64,000 nucleotides of DNA from Plicaturopsis crispa FD-325 SS-3. Its lineage: Eukaryota > Basidiomycota > Agaricomycetes > Amylocorticiales > Amylocorticiaceae. Each line of letters begins with the position of its first letter. Within the stretch, counting starts at the first letter, position 1. A program made the translations under genes and the position numbers. A model generated the notes under the pieces. It was not told the origin of the DNA. It saw nothing but the letters and a program-made list of their open reading frames with translations, and ran no database searches. The stretch lies in assembly GCA_000827205.1 (NCBI GenBank), contig KN832556.1:1491680-1555679 (forward strand), given 5' to 3'. Below are positions 22,853 through 35,071 of this stretch, piece by piece.

Positions 22853-23428
22853 ATCTTCATCTGGCGAATGGTATAATTATTCTGGATGAGCAAGGGGAAC
22901 TGGGTTCGGAGCGGAGCCAGACAGTTACGCGCCCGGTGCCAAGACGATTACCTGGGAAGAATCAGCTGGGACTGGACTATCAAGTCCCCTCTTTTACGCA
23001 CCAATGGTGTACACAGCCAACGACGCCCAAATGTGAGGAGACGACGCGATGCTTAGGCTATGGTGTTGGCACGACGGTATGTTGCAGCAGCCAAATAGCA
23101 GCCTCCATTTCACGATCCATTACACAGCCCATATATGGTCGATGCGTGGGAACATTTCGAACGCCCACCTAATTCGGAGACCACAGTCGCTCAGGTGGCG
23201 GTGGCTTTCAGACCGCGACGGTGAACTTGCATTCGTTTCTCGCAGGAGGTTTCTTGCTCATTGTCTAGCCTAGGAATCGAACAATTATCGTGTCGTTTGC
23301 TCAGAAAAGACATCTGCGACTGAAATCTACCTCGACGGCTTCAAGGGACATCGCGTACGCGCTTGCGAAGGACACGCGCAAGAAGTTGCCATTTCGATAT
23401 CCTATCTTAAAAATCAGGATCTCCGAAA
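22853..23428. other. divergent promoter region of ALG14 and CDC23
   Basis: A 576-bp gap between two divergent starts. I see no gene and no repeat that I can support. Confidence 0.45.
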
Positions 23429-25902
23429 ATGAGCACACCCGTAACATCTGTGGACGCGGAGATGGTGGCAGACTTGCGGCGGACGGTCAAGGGCTGCTCA
23501 GAGAGGGGGCTTTCGGTCGCATCGAAATGGTATGTTTTGAAGCAATCCACGTCCATCCATACAGAAGACGAAGGATGTTCATTAGGGCATCAGAGTTACT
23601 TTTGTCTATCCCTCCGGCAAAGCGAAATATGCAGCCCCTGCCAGGAAACGCGTCGACATCCACCTTCTCTACATCCACGCCAGCCCGTTCGCACTCACGA
23701 TCTCCCCGACCTTCCCTATCATTTGCTCCAAATTCGCCCCAAGTTCCCTCAGCTTCGAATATCGCTTTAGTGAGCCGTCATCCACACGCCCCACCACTGC
23801 ATGCCCAGCCCGACGAGGTGACCGCCTGGGAACTTGGCTGGGAAGCCCGTGAAGAGGACTTACTTGCGGCTGCAAAGTCCTACTTTGACGCGCGGGAGTT
23901 TTTACGAGCTGTGCACGTACTTCAAGGATGCAACAGCTCAAAGGCGCGGTTTATCTCTCTTTATAGTCAATTCATGGTGCGTTATACACCTCGAAATAAT
24001 TTCCAACGGCCCAACTAAGGTCGACAACAGGCCAGTGAAAAGAAAGCGCTCAGAGAATGGCATAAACTTGATAGTATGCCCTCCGAATCCACGTAGGCTC
24101 CCAATATCTGACATTTATATCAAGGCAATCGAAACCAACCACCTGTACCCATGAACGCATCGCTCTTGGATCTCCTTGAAATGGTTCGGAATGTCACAGA
24201 TCCATGGCTCCTCTTCTTGTGCGTTCGAACCCGCTTATCTCTCCCCATTGGTATCACTCATTGTCAACATAGGAGAGCACTATTTTGCTCGCGCCTGTCT
24301 CGGAGAGAAGAGGCTATAGAAAGTGCAATATTATCTATCGCCGGTTGTCCGTGGAATTGGTCCACATGGATTTTGTTATCCGACTGTATTGGAGACGGTG
24401 ACGAGGTGAGTGGCAGTTGCCTTCGCATTGTCTTGCACTTTCTCAGTCCCGTCGCGTAACAGCTATTAGCGCTTTTGCCTCTGATGCCGATACCCCCAAC
24501 ACACCCACTGGTCCAGATGTTGCAAATCAAGATCCTGAACGAGCTTCACAGTCCCTCAGAGAATGAGGTAGCACTCTGTGACCGGCTTCTCAGCGAAGAC
24601 TTTTTCCCCGGCAGTCTATGGATAATGAGCCTCCGTGCCTGTTCTCTTTACCACCTTCACGGTCAGCATGATATGTTCATTTTTTGACATGCCCCTCATT
24701 TGCAATCCTCCCTGTACAGACTATACGCCAGCAGTTTCGCAGTTCGAGAAGGTTCTGGCGAAGGACCCATACCGCATTGACGACATCGATGTTTTCTCGA
24801 ACATACTTTATGTTACCGAAAACAGGTTGAGACTCTCGAAGCTAGCCCACGAATTTCTTGCGTTGGACAAAGACCGTCCAGAAGTGTGCTGCCTAGTCGG
24901 TTCGTCCTCTTCCTGTTTGGAATCATCGTAATGCATCTTCTAATGGCGACCGGCATGCGCAGGCAATCACTACTCTCTGCGCGCCGAGCATGAAAAGGCC
25001 GTGAAATACTTCAGGCGGGCGACACAGCTCGACCGAACATATCTTTCTGCCTGGACTCTCATGGGCCACGAATACGTAGAGATGAAGAACTCTCATGCTG
25101 CAATAGAAGCATACCGTAGGGCGATTGGTACGTCTGTTGGGTACATTGGTGTTGCCAACAACCCCTCATCCGCTCCGGCGTTAGATGTGAATCGGAAAGA
25201 TTACCGAGCATGGTATGGCTTAGGTCAAGCATACGAGCTGTTGAACATGCAGCACTATGCATTACACTATTACCAGCATGCGACTGCATTACGGTACAAT
25301 TTCCATATGCATGTCATCCATCAGCCTCTTTACTAAATCCTTTCGCAACAGACCATATGATGTGCGGATATGGCAGGCGCAAGGAATGTGCTACGAAGAA
25401 ATTGGCCGGTAAGTGCACAGGTCCACGTATGTTCTGCCGTATCTCAGACATGGCTATAGACCTCGAGAAGCCATAGAATGCCTGAAGCGGGCATTGCTTG
25501 GAGCGGACCCTCACGAAGTTCATATCAACACCAAAATCGCTAAATTGTATAACGACCTCAACGAGGTCGCGGAAGCAGCCGCCTACCATCGCCGGGTGGT
25601 GGAAGTCGCACGGGCTGACAGTGAGTGTCTTCATTTCGAACCGTAAAATCCATGCTAATCCCTACTCCGCGACAGTGCGCCCTGTTCAAGATTATGCCAA
25701 GTCCAGCATCTACGTTGCACGCTATCATATGGCAGCCCCTGAGGGTGACCTTGAGCTGGCCAGAGAGTATCTCCAACGCGTTGCGACTAGCAACTCGGAA
25801 GAAGTGACGACGGCCACGGAGATGCTGAAGAGATGCAAAGCGTTGATCACTGCACGAGCCCAGGCTGCAGCGGCGAAAGCCCAAGCAGATGCATCTATAT
25901 GA
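23429..25902 (+). CDS. CDC23: anaphase-promoting complex subunit 8 (Cdc23)
   Basis: Twelve exons: 23429-23529, 23586-23976, 24031-24073, 24125-24218, 24273-24405, 24463-24661, 24720-24899, 24963-25127, 25185-25293, 25352-25408, 25460-25620 and 25676-25902, giving 619 residues. After a Ser/Pro-rich insert, the Apc8 N-terminal region shows [20 protein letters not shown]. The C-terminal half is a run of TPR helices: [55 protein letters not shown] and [20 protein letters not shown]. Apc8 is a TPR scaffold of the APC/C ubiquitin ligase, which drives anaphase and mitotic exit in the nucleus. Apc8 and its paralogues Apc3/Apc6/Apc7 share TPRs; the N-terminal region and the NHYSLR block point to Apc8. 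Confidence 0.92.
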
Positions 25903-26071
25903 TCCTCTTGTATCCATCTTGTTAGACTCGCAATTATTTCTGTATCACTATCAAGCAAGCTGAAGACGGGCAATATTTCCTGGCTAAGTGCACGGCTAGC
26001 AAGAAAACACCGGCCCTTAAGGGCAGGCGGTCACGGGGAGGCAAGACGCTCAAGATAACAAAGTCCAAGAA

Positions 26072-27512
26072 ATGTCGAATTCGCGAAATTCATCGTTTCC
26101 TCCCTCTGCGTCCAACGGCTCCGCTTCGCAGTGGTCTCAGCATAGGTTCAAGCTCTCCGACGCATCGTCTTATCACAATTTGAGTCCAGTTCAGACACAA
26201 CATACCCCCATCGCAGGCCCATCAGCCTCTCGCCCCCCAGCCCCAGGCATCGATGCCAGCACAAATCATGTTACCGCTTTACCCGCTAAAAAGGCCAAGA
26301 AAAGGACTGTAGAGGAGGAGGAGATCACCAGAGAAACCGCAGCCAGGTGTGTACACACAAAGCTGTCGCCACAGTAGATCGAATTAACTTGAGTATCGCA
26401 GATTTGCTTCGACCCTCGCTGTTGACCAATTTTTGGCAACATTTCCGGATGTCGACACTCCGTTCACAGACCCTGTAGATGTCGTCCAGCGGCTGCTGCC
26501 CTACCATATCTTTCAGCAGCCGAAAGAAGACTTGGATGCTATCACAAAGCAAGACGACAAGGGCAAAGGCAAAGCCACTGAAAACGATCTTGCTCAAGAA
26601 ATTGCCGGTGAGACAAATATGTGTCGTTCTGCCTACACTCGCAATGCTCATTTCCTTTTCAGAGACCAAATTCGCGCTGCAATGCCAGAAACGTAAGGCA
26701 AACCTTGAGAAAAGGTTTAGAAATGCGAGGTTGAATTCCGGCAAGGTAATGAAAACTGCTGCCGCTATATCTACTCGCTCACTGATCGTGTCATGTAGCG
26801 ACCCGTACCATCCGGTCAAGCCTATATCCTTGCTCAAATGGTCTTAGAGGCGGACCGGACCGAAACCGCTGCGTTGAGCAACGAGCTTCGTACCGCGCGC
26901 ACAGAGCTCGATAGAGTTGAGCGCGAAAAGCGCTTAGCCGCAGCACCTCCGCGAGCGCCATACTATACTCATCTCTCAGCCCCGCAAACACAATATTACC
27001 CGAGATATCCTTACGCGTACGCTCAACCGTACAGCCCCAGCGCTCAACCCTACAACGCTAGTGCCCAACCCTACAGCCCCAGTGCGCAATCCGCTACACC
27101 AGCTGCGCACCCGCACGCAAATTATTCGGTCCCTTCCACGCCAGCTTCCACCTCCACCTCCCCGTCGGTGGCATCGACTCCTCAGATGAACCATTATTCT
27201 CCCCTTCCCCAAGGAGAGCCTGTCAATGTCGAGCTTCCCATCGCGTCTCTTCCCGCTCTACAGGCGCTCGGGATAGAGCCCGTTGCCGCGGCATCCCTTC
27301 CGCCAGCCGGTCAGCCACAACCGGCAGCTGTTCTTCGCGGATCCACTGCAAACGGCACCATGCTCAATCTAGAGTTTACCCCTTCGTTGCTGCAGCAGGG
27401 ACAGAAGAATGGCCTCGGGCTAATTTTGAACTCGTTGATGTCGAGGGGCGTTGCCCATAACGGTACAGGAACGAATGGCGCTGCATCTCAAAACGCGAGT
27501 CAGCCGAGTTGA
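26072..27512 (+). CDS. GLTSCR1-domain protein, probable SWI/SNF-type remodeler accessory subunit
   Basis: The exons are 26072-26346, 26402-26607, 26663-26745 and 26799-27512, giving 425 residues. The conserved core has DTPFTDPVDVVQRLLPYHIF followed by a basic helical stretch (QCQKRKANLEKRFRNARLNS) and a predicted coiled coil (LSNELRTARTELDRVEREK). The RLLPYHIF block is the hallmark of the GLTSCR1 (BICRA/BICRAL) domain, found in subunits of non-canonical BAF (GBAF) complexes. The N-terminus is Ser/Pro-rich. The middle has short imperfect repeats of the type AQPYSPSAQPYNASAQPYSP. A Pro/Ala-rich tail follows. The role in fungi is inferred from animal relatives. It converges on the DUF2786 gene. 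Confidence 0.78.
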
Positions 27513-27794
27513 GGCTTATCGTGCCCTGCAGGAGAACGTGAGGTAGAGCAGGGAATATTCTACACGGACTGCGACTGTATCTTTATACGTACTACTACTT
27601 GTGTTAACTTCCCTCGCTGCTGGCCCATATGGGCGACAACATCGGCTGCATACAACTGAAGACTTCAAGGTCCCACTTCAATTGGGTCAATGAAGAAATT
27701 ACGATAAAACGAGCGTACGGGTAATACTAAGTAATAGAAATGCACATAACGATAACGCGACCTAAATGCCTGCACCTGCTACAGCATGCCAGGA

Positions 27795-29709
27795 TCAATA
27801 TCTCTCTGCCCCTTCAATCCGTCGCCCTCTAACATCAATCTTTTTCGCGTCCCGTTTCCCATCCTCGAACACCTGGCGGGCATCATAGTCTTTGAGTTCC
27901 AAGGGCTTCGACTTCCGGCCTTTTCTCAGCTTCAGGCCCGTCGACTTAAGATACTCGTCGCCGATAGCCACGGATGCCTCCCGAAAGGCGACGAGCTGAT
28001 TGACAGAGTTCCACTTTACTTCCTCGGCGTCCTCGTCGACCTTCGCAGGCGGTGCCGGGGGCGGCATGCTGGCGGAGGGAGCCATATCGGGAAGTGGCCC
28101 TTCGTCGCCACTGGAATCGTCCAGACAGTCCTCGCGGGACGGGCCATCTTCATCGAAGTCGGCAGCCGCAAAGAGGCCCGGAATGAAGTCCCCACGGTCA
28201 GGATCCTCGGGTGGATCATCGAGGTCCATTGAGGCGTGTGGAGATCCGGCTTCCCGTTTGTACGAAGGCCCTGGGTGCGGATCCGCTTTGAGTGGCCGGG
28301 AAACCTCGTCCTCGTCCTCGACTTCCTCGATTTTGACCTTCGTCCGTTCATCTATCTGTTCTTCCTTCACTTTCCGGGATCCGGGCCCGCTCTCTTCCTT
28401 TGCGTCAACATCCGATGTATTAGGAGGGTCCTGGAGCCGGGCGATGCGTTTCTGATCTTCAGCCCGCTCCTCCTCCACCTTCTTTTGCAGGAGGTTCTGC
28501 TCCCTTGTAATAGCCTTCTTCCGCTCGTCTTTCTTCTCCTTATTCGCCAGGTCCTCAAGGCCGTGCGCTACGCCCATTCGATATGCGCTGTCGCACACAC
28601 GATGATTAGCACACACGATGTCACGTCGCGGATAAAGAACGGGTGCATACTGTTTTCTGTGCCGACCCACGGCAGCTGCGTTCTGCAGGCTCCATGTCAT
28701 GACCAGGTTGTAGACCTTTCAGAAGGTCAGAAAGGTACCATAACGCCATGCAACTAAGACTAACCATCTCGAACGCGTAAGCTGCCGCGACAGTCTGCTC
28801 TGCAAGACCTACGTGCGGCGTTAATCAGTAGATGTCCGGTGAAATATATCGCGTAGGATGGCTACCATAAAAGCAGAACTGCACGCGCCCAATATCATAG
28901 TCATCCCCTATTCTCTCCGTGTACACTTGGCAATCGAAGAATGTGGTGATGGCGTGAGCGACGCCCATTGCCCACGTTTCCAAGTTCACTGAGTTGCTCT
29001 TGGTACTCTTGATCGCGACCACAGACGTCCCGGCACTGGTAAGAAAGAACGGATTTTTTGTCAGGACCTGGGTCGTCGCTAATTAAGATAGAGACGCTAC
29101 GGTACCGCTTGAGTTTCTCGGCGTCGGTCTCCTGCGAAAGTATGTCGGCTTGCGTAACGCTTCCCGTAAAAGCAATGAGTATGGGCGACGTTCCTCGACG
29201 CTTAATGAGCGCACCTGTACTGCGCCATGAGCTTTGAAGCCATTCTGGAGCGAAGTTGTTAGGCGGCGCTCATGGTGGTATGAAGGCAGGCTCGATTCAC
29301 CTCAGTGCTGCCTTAGCTTCCTGTTCACCTGTACCCTCATGACTCGCCAGTGCCAATGCCTTCTTGATTCTGCCCAGGACCGCAGCATCTATCTTCTCCA
29401 CTGCATATGCACAATTCATTTAACCTACACCTCTTGCCAATTATGGATACAAACAAAGCTCACGTCGTTCGTGTACGTCCATCTTGTCCGGAGAGACGTC
29501 TGTCGCCAGTATCATGATGGACGCCTTGGTAGGCGGCGTAGGCGCTTTCACATTTCGCTTCTGTTTCTGTTTCTGCTCGAGCGCCGAGCAGTCCAATAAT
29601 TAGCAGCAGCACTGACGGTTTCTGTGCCTATGTACTGTACCTTCACTGGGCTGTACTCAGCCTCTGATTCATCCGAATCCAGTGCTTCTGAACGCTTTCG
29701 ACGACCCAT
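27795..29709 (-). CDS. DUF2786 domain protein, function unknown
   Basis: Nine exons: 29709-29641, 29575-29464, 29400-29301, 29244-29215, 29159-29106, 29035-28866, 28808-28765, 28715-28651 and 28587-27795, giving 478 residues. The N-terminus (MGRRKRSEALDSDESEAEYS) is basic/acidic and could be nuclear. The DUF2786 core is KIDAAVLGRIKKALALASHE and TGEQEAKAALRMASKLMAQY, then SVTQADILSQETDAEKL. A second conserved block follows (WAMGVAHAITTFFDCQVYT; FCFYGLAEQTVAAAYAFEM; VYNLVMTWSLQN; YRMGVAHGLEDLANKEKKD), as in the DUF7168-type C-terminal partner of DUF2786. The last half is charged and disordered. The acceptor of exon 2 is ambiguous within a CAGAAA repeat. No biochemical role is known to me. Confidence 0.82.
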
Positions 29710-30239
29710 TTCAACGCAATATGAAGCAGTACTGGGATGACAACGAAATAAAGTGGAACCGAAATTACTTTCATTCAAAGTCTCGGTGGTAATATTGCAT
29801 TTATGAAATCATTTGTAGCATTCAAAGGATGGTGCCAAACAACCGCCTCGCTTACGCGGTGGCGAAAACGATTTGGCGTCTCAATTTTTTTCGTTGTGTT
29901 AGCCCATGCCTTAGCGAAGCCCTGAGAAACAAACTGGCTAGGAAGGAAAGGGGAAGGGATTGCCCTCAACGCCTGATGAACTGTAGTAACAGATTCACCG
30001 CTACAAAGCGTGTGGGTAGAGAGCAGATGTGCAGAGATATCAACGACTTTCTGAAGCAATCTGGAAAACTCACAAGTTCAAGGACAATCTCATTTGTAGC
30101 GCTACACGAGAATACTCCACAATCGGTGGTCATCACAATGGTTACTCACATTTGGTGTTGCAAATTTTGATTATGGTTCTACAAGATGGAAAACAAGCAG
30201 GCGGCAGAGAGGAAATGATAGTGGTGTCCATGGCACAAA
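29710..30239. other. intergenic, no gene seen
   Basis: A 530-bp gap between SmD3 (minus, stop at 30240) and the DUF2786 gene (minus, start at 29709). It should contain the SmD3 3' end and the DUF2786 promoter. Nothing else is supported. Confidence 0.45.
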
Positions 30240-30865
30240 TCATCGCCTGATACCCCTTGCAGCTGGCACACCACGGCCACGACGAGCTGGAAAGAAAAGC
30301 AGTGGGTCAGTAATGTGCGGCAGTGGATATAACCAATCATAATTGTATGCATACCGTTCGCTGGAGGAATAGACATCGTCAGCAAGACGCCAATATGAGA
30401 GAGTGAAGAAGACGTACCGCGCATAATCGTAGCCCTTCCACGGGCTGTGCCGATACCCCGTCCCCTCATCGCATTGGGACCCACACGTTTGAACCTGTGT
30501 ATCAAGCGTCAGTTCCGCGTGTAAAACAAGACTGACAGCGACTGATCTACTCACATCGGTGCGTTCTGCAACATATCAGGTACGATGAAAAACCTGACCA
30601 TACTTCCCCTTATGTACACCTGATCGAGCTGCGATACGCGTCCATCACGGCCGGTAACGGTGATATCTTTCAGCGATATGTTCAAGTTATCTTCAGCTGT
30701 AGGAACCGGACGATCAGCTGAATGAACGAGGATGAGAAAAAAGGGAAACGTACCCTCGGCCAATTTTCCTCGGTAGAGTTGACCAGTTTTGAGTTCGACT
30801 GTTATTATGTGTCCGAGGGATTCATGGAGCAGTTTTACGGGGACACCGAGTCCTACGGCGGCCAT
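30240..30865 (-). CDS. SMD3: Sm-D3 core spliceosomal protein
   Basis: The exons are 30865-30754, 30696-30555, 30494-30418, 30360-30355 and 30286-30240, giving 127 residues. Sm1 is [20 protein letters not shown] and [20 protein letters not shown]. Sm2 contains [20 protein letters not shown]. The tail is RG/GR-rich ([32 protein letters not shown]), the kind methylated on Arg in SmD proteins. SmD3 pairs with SmB in the heptameric ring on U1, U2, U4 and U5 snRNAs. Exon 4 appears to be a 6-base microexon (CGAACG), flanked on each side by an intron with its own donor, CTGAC branch site and TCCAG acceptor. Skipping it keeps the frame and only removes two residues. An in-frame Met at 30889 is less likely. 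Confidence 0.93.
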
Positions 30866-31407
30866 TGCGAGATATTGTACGAGGAACACTGGAGGAAATA
30901 CAGGAGGAAGGAGAAATTGTGGAGGAGGGATTGCAAGGAGGCGCGTTTAGCACTCTTCCCACGCTACTAATTGGGCGGAAAGACGTCGCGTGGCTGTTCC
31001 GCGACGCCAACAACTTGAAGCGCGGTCTCTGAAGAAAAGCGAATTTAAAGGCATCCGCAGAAACATGGGAAGAACAAATCATAAAGTCCTCTGCATTAAC
31101 CATACAGACTTCGGGCAGCTCACCTAGTTTTCGTTGTGTCCTTCCGACTTGATTGTAGAAGAACGTCGAAAGCGATCGTTCCGACACCAGTCCACCGTCA
31201 CAAGACGGATCAGGCCCTCTTTGTGCCGGTGCCCTCCGCCAAGTAATATCTCTTGGCCTCCTCCTCCTCGTTAATCGTCTTTCTTTACCTATTTTTCTGC
31301 CACTTGGCTGGTCATTTCTATTTTTGCTGCACGTCGTAGTGGGTCGTGGGCAGCGTTACGGAATACGAAGGCCCCACGAGCTGACGCGAACAGAGCAAGC
31401 GCCCGTT
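30866..31407. other. divergent promoter region of SMD3 and the CLC gene
   Basis: A 542-bp gap between divergent starts. A pyrimidine-rich segment around 31240-31300 precedes the CLC start. No additional gene is supported. Confidence 0.45.
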
Positions 31408-34400
31408 ATGGTCAACGAAGCCGAACAAGAACTTGGTCCTGGCCCCTCGGGTCCCTTCAGCCCACCAGCTTCTACAGCGTGGCGTCGACAACGTCTTTTA
31501 CGCCTGGGAAGTAGCAATACAACAGCTACTGTCGCTGGACTGCCCGTTGGACACAGCGACGACGACTCTGTCGCGCCGCTGCGGCCACATAGATCGTCCG
31601 CTTCGTTGCGTCCGAACAAATCGTCGTCTTCGCTGCCGGCGGATGAAACCGCGCCTCTGCGTGGAGGTCAAGGCAATTCGTACGGCACACTTCCGCACCC
31701 ACGAGCACGATCCAAACCGCCCAAAGGCGCCAAGTCGGACTTCCGCTCTCGACATGGCCTCCCCTCTCTTCCCTCACTTGATGTCCCGAGAGGATACCTA
31801 TCCAATCCTACATCACCTCGAATACACTCACCGGTCCTCACGCGCGATCGCTCCTACTTCAATATCATCAAGGCGCAGCGCCCGATTTCGGCGTACGATG
31901 CGCCATTAGTCTCTGGCGCTAAAGTCGACGACGATGCAGAAGTAGACGCGAAAACGAACGGGGTCCGCGTGTGGTACGCGTCCTACAGCTCTATTGACTG
32001 GCTGCACGACGCAATCAAAGACTCCGTCCGCCACTCCCGTCTCCGAAGACGGAAATCCATACGCTCGCGCATTCGTTTGATCATCGACAAGAGCATGGGA
32101 TGGATTATCGTCACAATTGTTGGTTTCCTGACGGCCGTAGTTGCCTACCTTGTCGTACGCACAGAGCAATGGATGTTCCACGCCAAGGAAGGTTACTGCG
32201 GCACGGGATGGTGGAAGAGGATGAATTACTGCTGTCCAGTCGAGGAAATCAACGGACAGTTGATTTCGGGAGGGAGTGAGAGTGAGCCTTGCGACGATTG
32301 GAAATCGTGGGGAGAGGTCCTGGGGCCAGGAGACGGAACAGGTTTCGAAAGCGAAATTATAAAGTATGTTATGTATGGAGCTATCGCGGTGAGCCGGCAT
32401 TCATACACCCCACAGAGCCGTGCTTGCTGATACACCGTCTCTTTAGATCCTACTAGCTGTTGTATCTGGTCTACTCACCATCCATTTGACTGCTTCCTCG
32501 TCTTTCCTCACTCGCAAGGAATCTGGCGTCCTTGCTCCTGGATTTAACGATAACAATAAGGACGAGGAGTCCACTGTTGCTAGTGAGCCGAAACGCAAGA
32601 TAAGCTACTACGTATGCCTTACACGTATATCCTCGGACAATGCACTGATATAAGCCCTTGCATAGGCTGCTGGAAGTGGAATACCGGAGATCAAAACGAT
32701 CCTTTCAGGTTAGCCACGCTCTCAAGGCTTGTCTACGGTGGCCTCATATCCTCATTCGCAGGCTTCGTTATCCACGGCTACCTCGGTGGTAGGGTGCTGT
32801 TCACAAAGTCTTTAGGACTGGCGCTGTCTGTAGCGTCGGGGCTCTCATTGGGTACGCCCGACATATGTTGCGTTGATACTTGGTCTGTTAATGCATACTT
32901 CAGGGAAGGAAGGACCGTTTGTGCATATCGCCAGTTGCATAGGCAACATCATCAGTCGTTACGTTGGTAAATACGAGAATAACGAAGGTAAATTGCTACT
33001 TCTTTCTCTGCCTTTGTCGATCATCTGTTGAACACTTTACCAGCCAAACGCAGAGAAATACTGAGTGCGGCTTGTGCTGCTGGTGTCGCCGTGGCTTTCG
33101 GAGCACCCATCGGAGGAACCCTTTTCAGCTTGGAGGAAGTTTCCTACTTCTTCCCGCCGAAAGTTATGTGGCGGAGGTATGCATGATCCTGTTTCCACCT
33201 TGTGATGGGGTCTGAGACAGAGTGTGTTTGGAACGTAGCTTTTTCTGTGCGATGATTGCTGCCATCACACTACGGTTCCTAAATCCGTTCGGGACGGGCA
33301 AGCTTGTTCTTTTCCAGGTTACATATGACAAAGTGTGGCGCATAGTTGCATGGATGTCTTGATAACTCTGACGTGGTTATCAACAGGATTGGCATGCTTA
33401 CGAGCTTATCTTCTTCCTGCTGCTTGGCGTGTTCGGGGTAAGACATTTGCTGTTCCTTGTCATATGCAACGACTCATCGTTATGTAGGGTGTGTATGGCG
33501 CATACTTCTCCAAACTCAACTACCGCTGGAGTAGGCACGTGCGGAACAAGACATGGATGAAGAACCACCCGATAGCCGAGATCGTTCTCGTACGCAGTGA
33601 CACACTTCCTTGTACCCTAACTCTCGCTCACAAGCCCTCAATCCTTAGATCACTGTAGCCACCACAGCGCTTTGCTTCGTCAACACCTACACGAGCATCG
33701 GCGGCACCGAGCTCGTCTACAAGCTCTTCGCGGAATGCCGCACGGGCAGCGGCAACACGCACTCCGGCCTATGCGTGCTCGATCCCGGCTCCGTCGCGGC
33801 CATATGGCCGGTTGTGCGTGCCATCCTCGTCGCGATGGTCATCAAGGCCGCCCTCACTGTCGTGACGTTCGGTATCAAGGTGCCCGCGGGCATCTTCATA
33901 CCGACGCTCGGCGTGGGTGCGTGCGCCGGGCGGATCATGGGCATCGGCATGCAGTGGCTGCAGTATCGGTATCCCGACAACCGCGTGTTCGAAGTCTGCG
34001 GAGGGGACATGGACTGTGTCATCCCTGGATTGTATGCCATGGTCGGCGCCGCTGCCGCATTGTCAGGTGTCACGGTGCGCCCGGGTTGCTGGCGGCTTGT
34101 TTTGTGCTTTGACTGATGTGATACGTAGCGCACAACGGTATCGTTGGCTGTGATTATGTTTGAGCTGACCGACACTTTGACCTATGCCGTCCCTGTCATG
34201 TTGGCTGTCTTGGTAGCAAAGACCGTTGCTGACGCACTGGAACCGAAGGGCATCTACGATCTTGTTATAGAGTAAGTCACCAAAATTCGATTTCGCTTTC
34301 AGTCCCTCACCCTCTTCTGTAGGCTCTCTCATCTTCCATACCTCGACGTGAAAACCGAATACTTATGGGGGACCCTCCAGATCAATGATGCCGTACGCGA

Positions 34401-35071
34401 TCCTACCCCCCTGAATGCCAACCAGTGTACTGATAGTTGGATAGACTGATCGCGACGTCGAGGTCATCCGTCTCGACCGCGAGAATACCGTTGAAAGCTT
34501 GCGTGACCAATTGCAAGCGCTCCTCAACGATGGCCACGACGATACCGGGTTCCCTATCCTGCGGCGCGACAGAGATGATGAAGGCATGCGGATGGTGGGG
34601 TACATTGGCGCCAATGAGCTGGAACATGCCCTCAGTACGCAGCCTCCGTTCTTCTTTTCCCTTGACGGCAGCGATTGACGGTCCCTCGACAGGCATTGTC
34701 GCCGACGAGGCTACCAATCGCGTCTCGTTCCACACGACATACTCGCACGGGGACAATATGGCATCTTCGGTGTCGTCGCTGATCGATAGCACGCCGCGCC
34801 TGGGCACAGACCCGTTCGATTTCAGCGTGTACATGGACAAAGCCCCCCTCACTGTGCAGTCGAACTCACCCCTGGAGCTCGTGCACCAGTTCTTCGTCAA
34901 GCTGGGCGCACGATACGTTGTCGTCACTGATACAGATGGCCTATGTGAGTCGCCGGTGTGAGTGTCTTTACTGACCCGTGACTGATCATCCGCTACTGTC
35001 GCATAGACGAGGGCGTTATCGACAAGAAGACGTGGCTGGCGTTCCTCAGTGAGCTCGAGGAAAAGTCATGA
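31408..35071 (+). CDS. CLC-family chloride transporter, Gef1/ClC-3-5-like Cl-/H+ exchanger
   Basis: Fifteen exons: 31408-32388, 32447-32611, 32666-32708, 32762-32851, 32904-32987, 33044-33176, 33239-33332, 33387-33437, 33488-33589, 33649-34074, 34129-34271, 34323-34392, 34445-34634, 34693-34944 and 35007-35071, giving 962 residues. The three anion-filter signatures are present: [19 protein letters not shown] (gating Glu kept) and [20 protein letters not shown] keeps the second Glu, which acts as the proton glutamate in exchangers, so coupled Cl-/H+ exchange is likely rather than a channel. Two CBS domains follow ([33 protein letters not shown] with [15 protein letters not shown]). A long Ser-rich cytosolic N-terminus of about 190 residues precedes the membrane part. 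Relatives work in Golgi, endosomal or vacuolar acidification. An in-frame Met at 31324 is possible. Confidence 0.95.

Noticed and set aside
31324-31407. Upstream in-frame Met as the CLC start
   Set aside because: The extra 28 residues look like 5' leader translation; [12 protein letters not shown] is the more plausible beginning. Not excluded.
31356-31777. Antisense frames within the Ser/Arg-rich N-terminus of the CLC gene
   Set aside because: Low-complexity shadows of the true frame.
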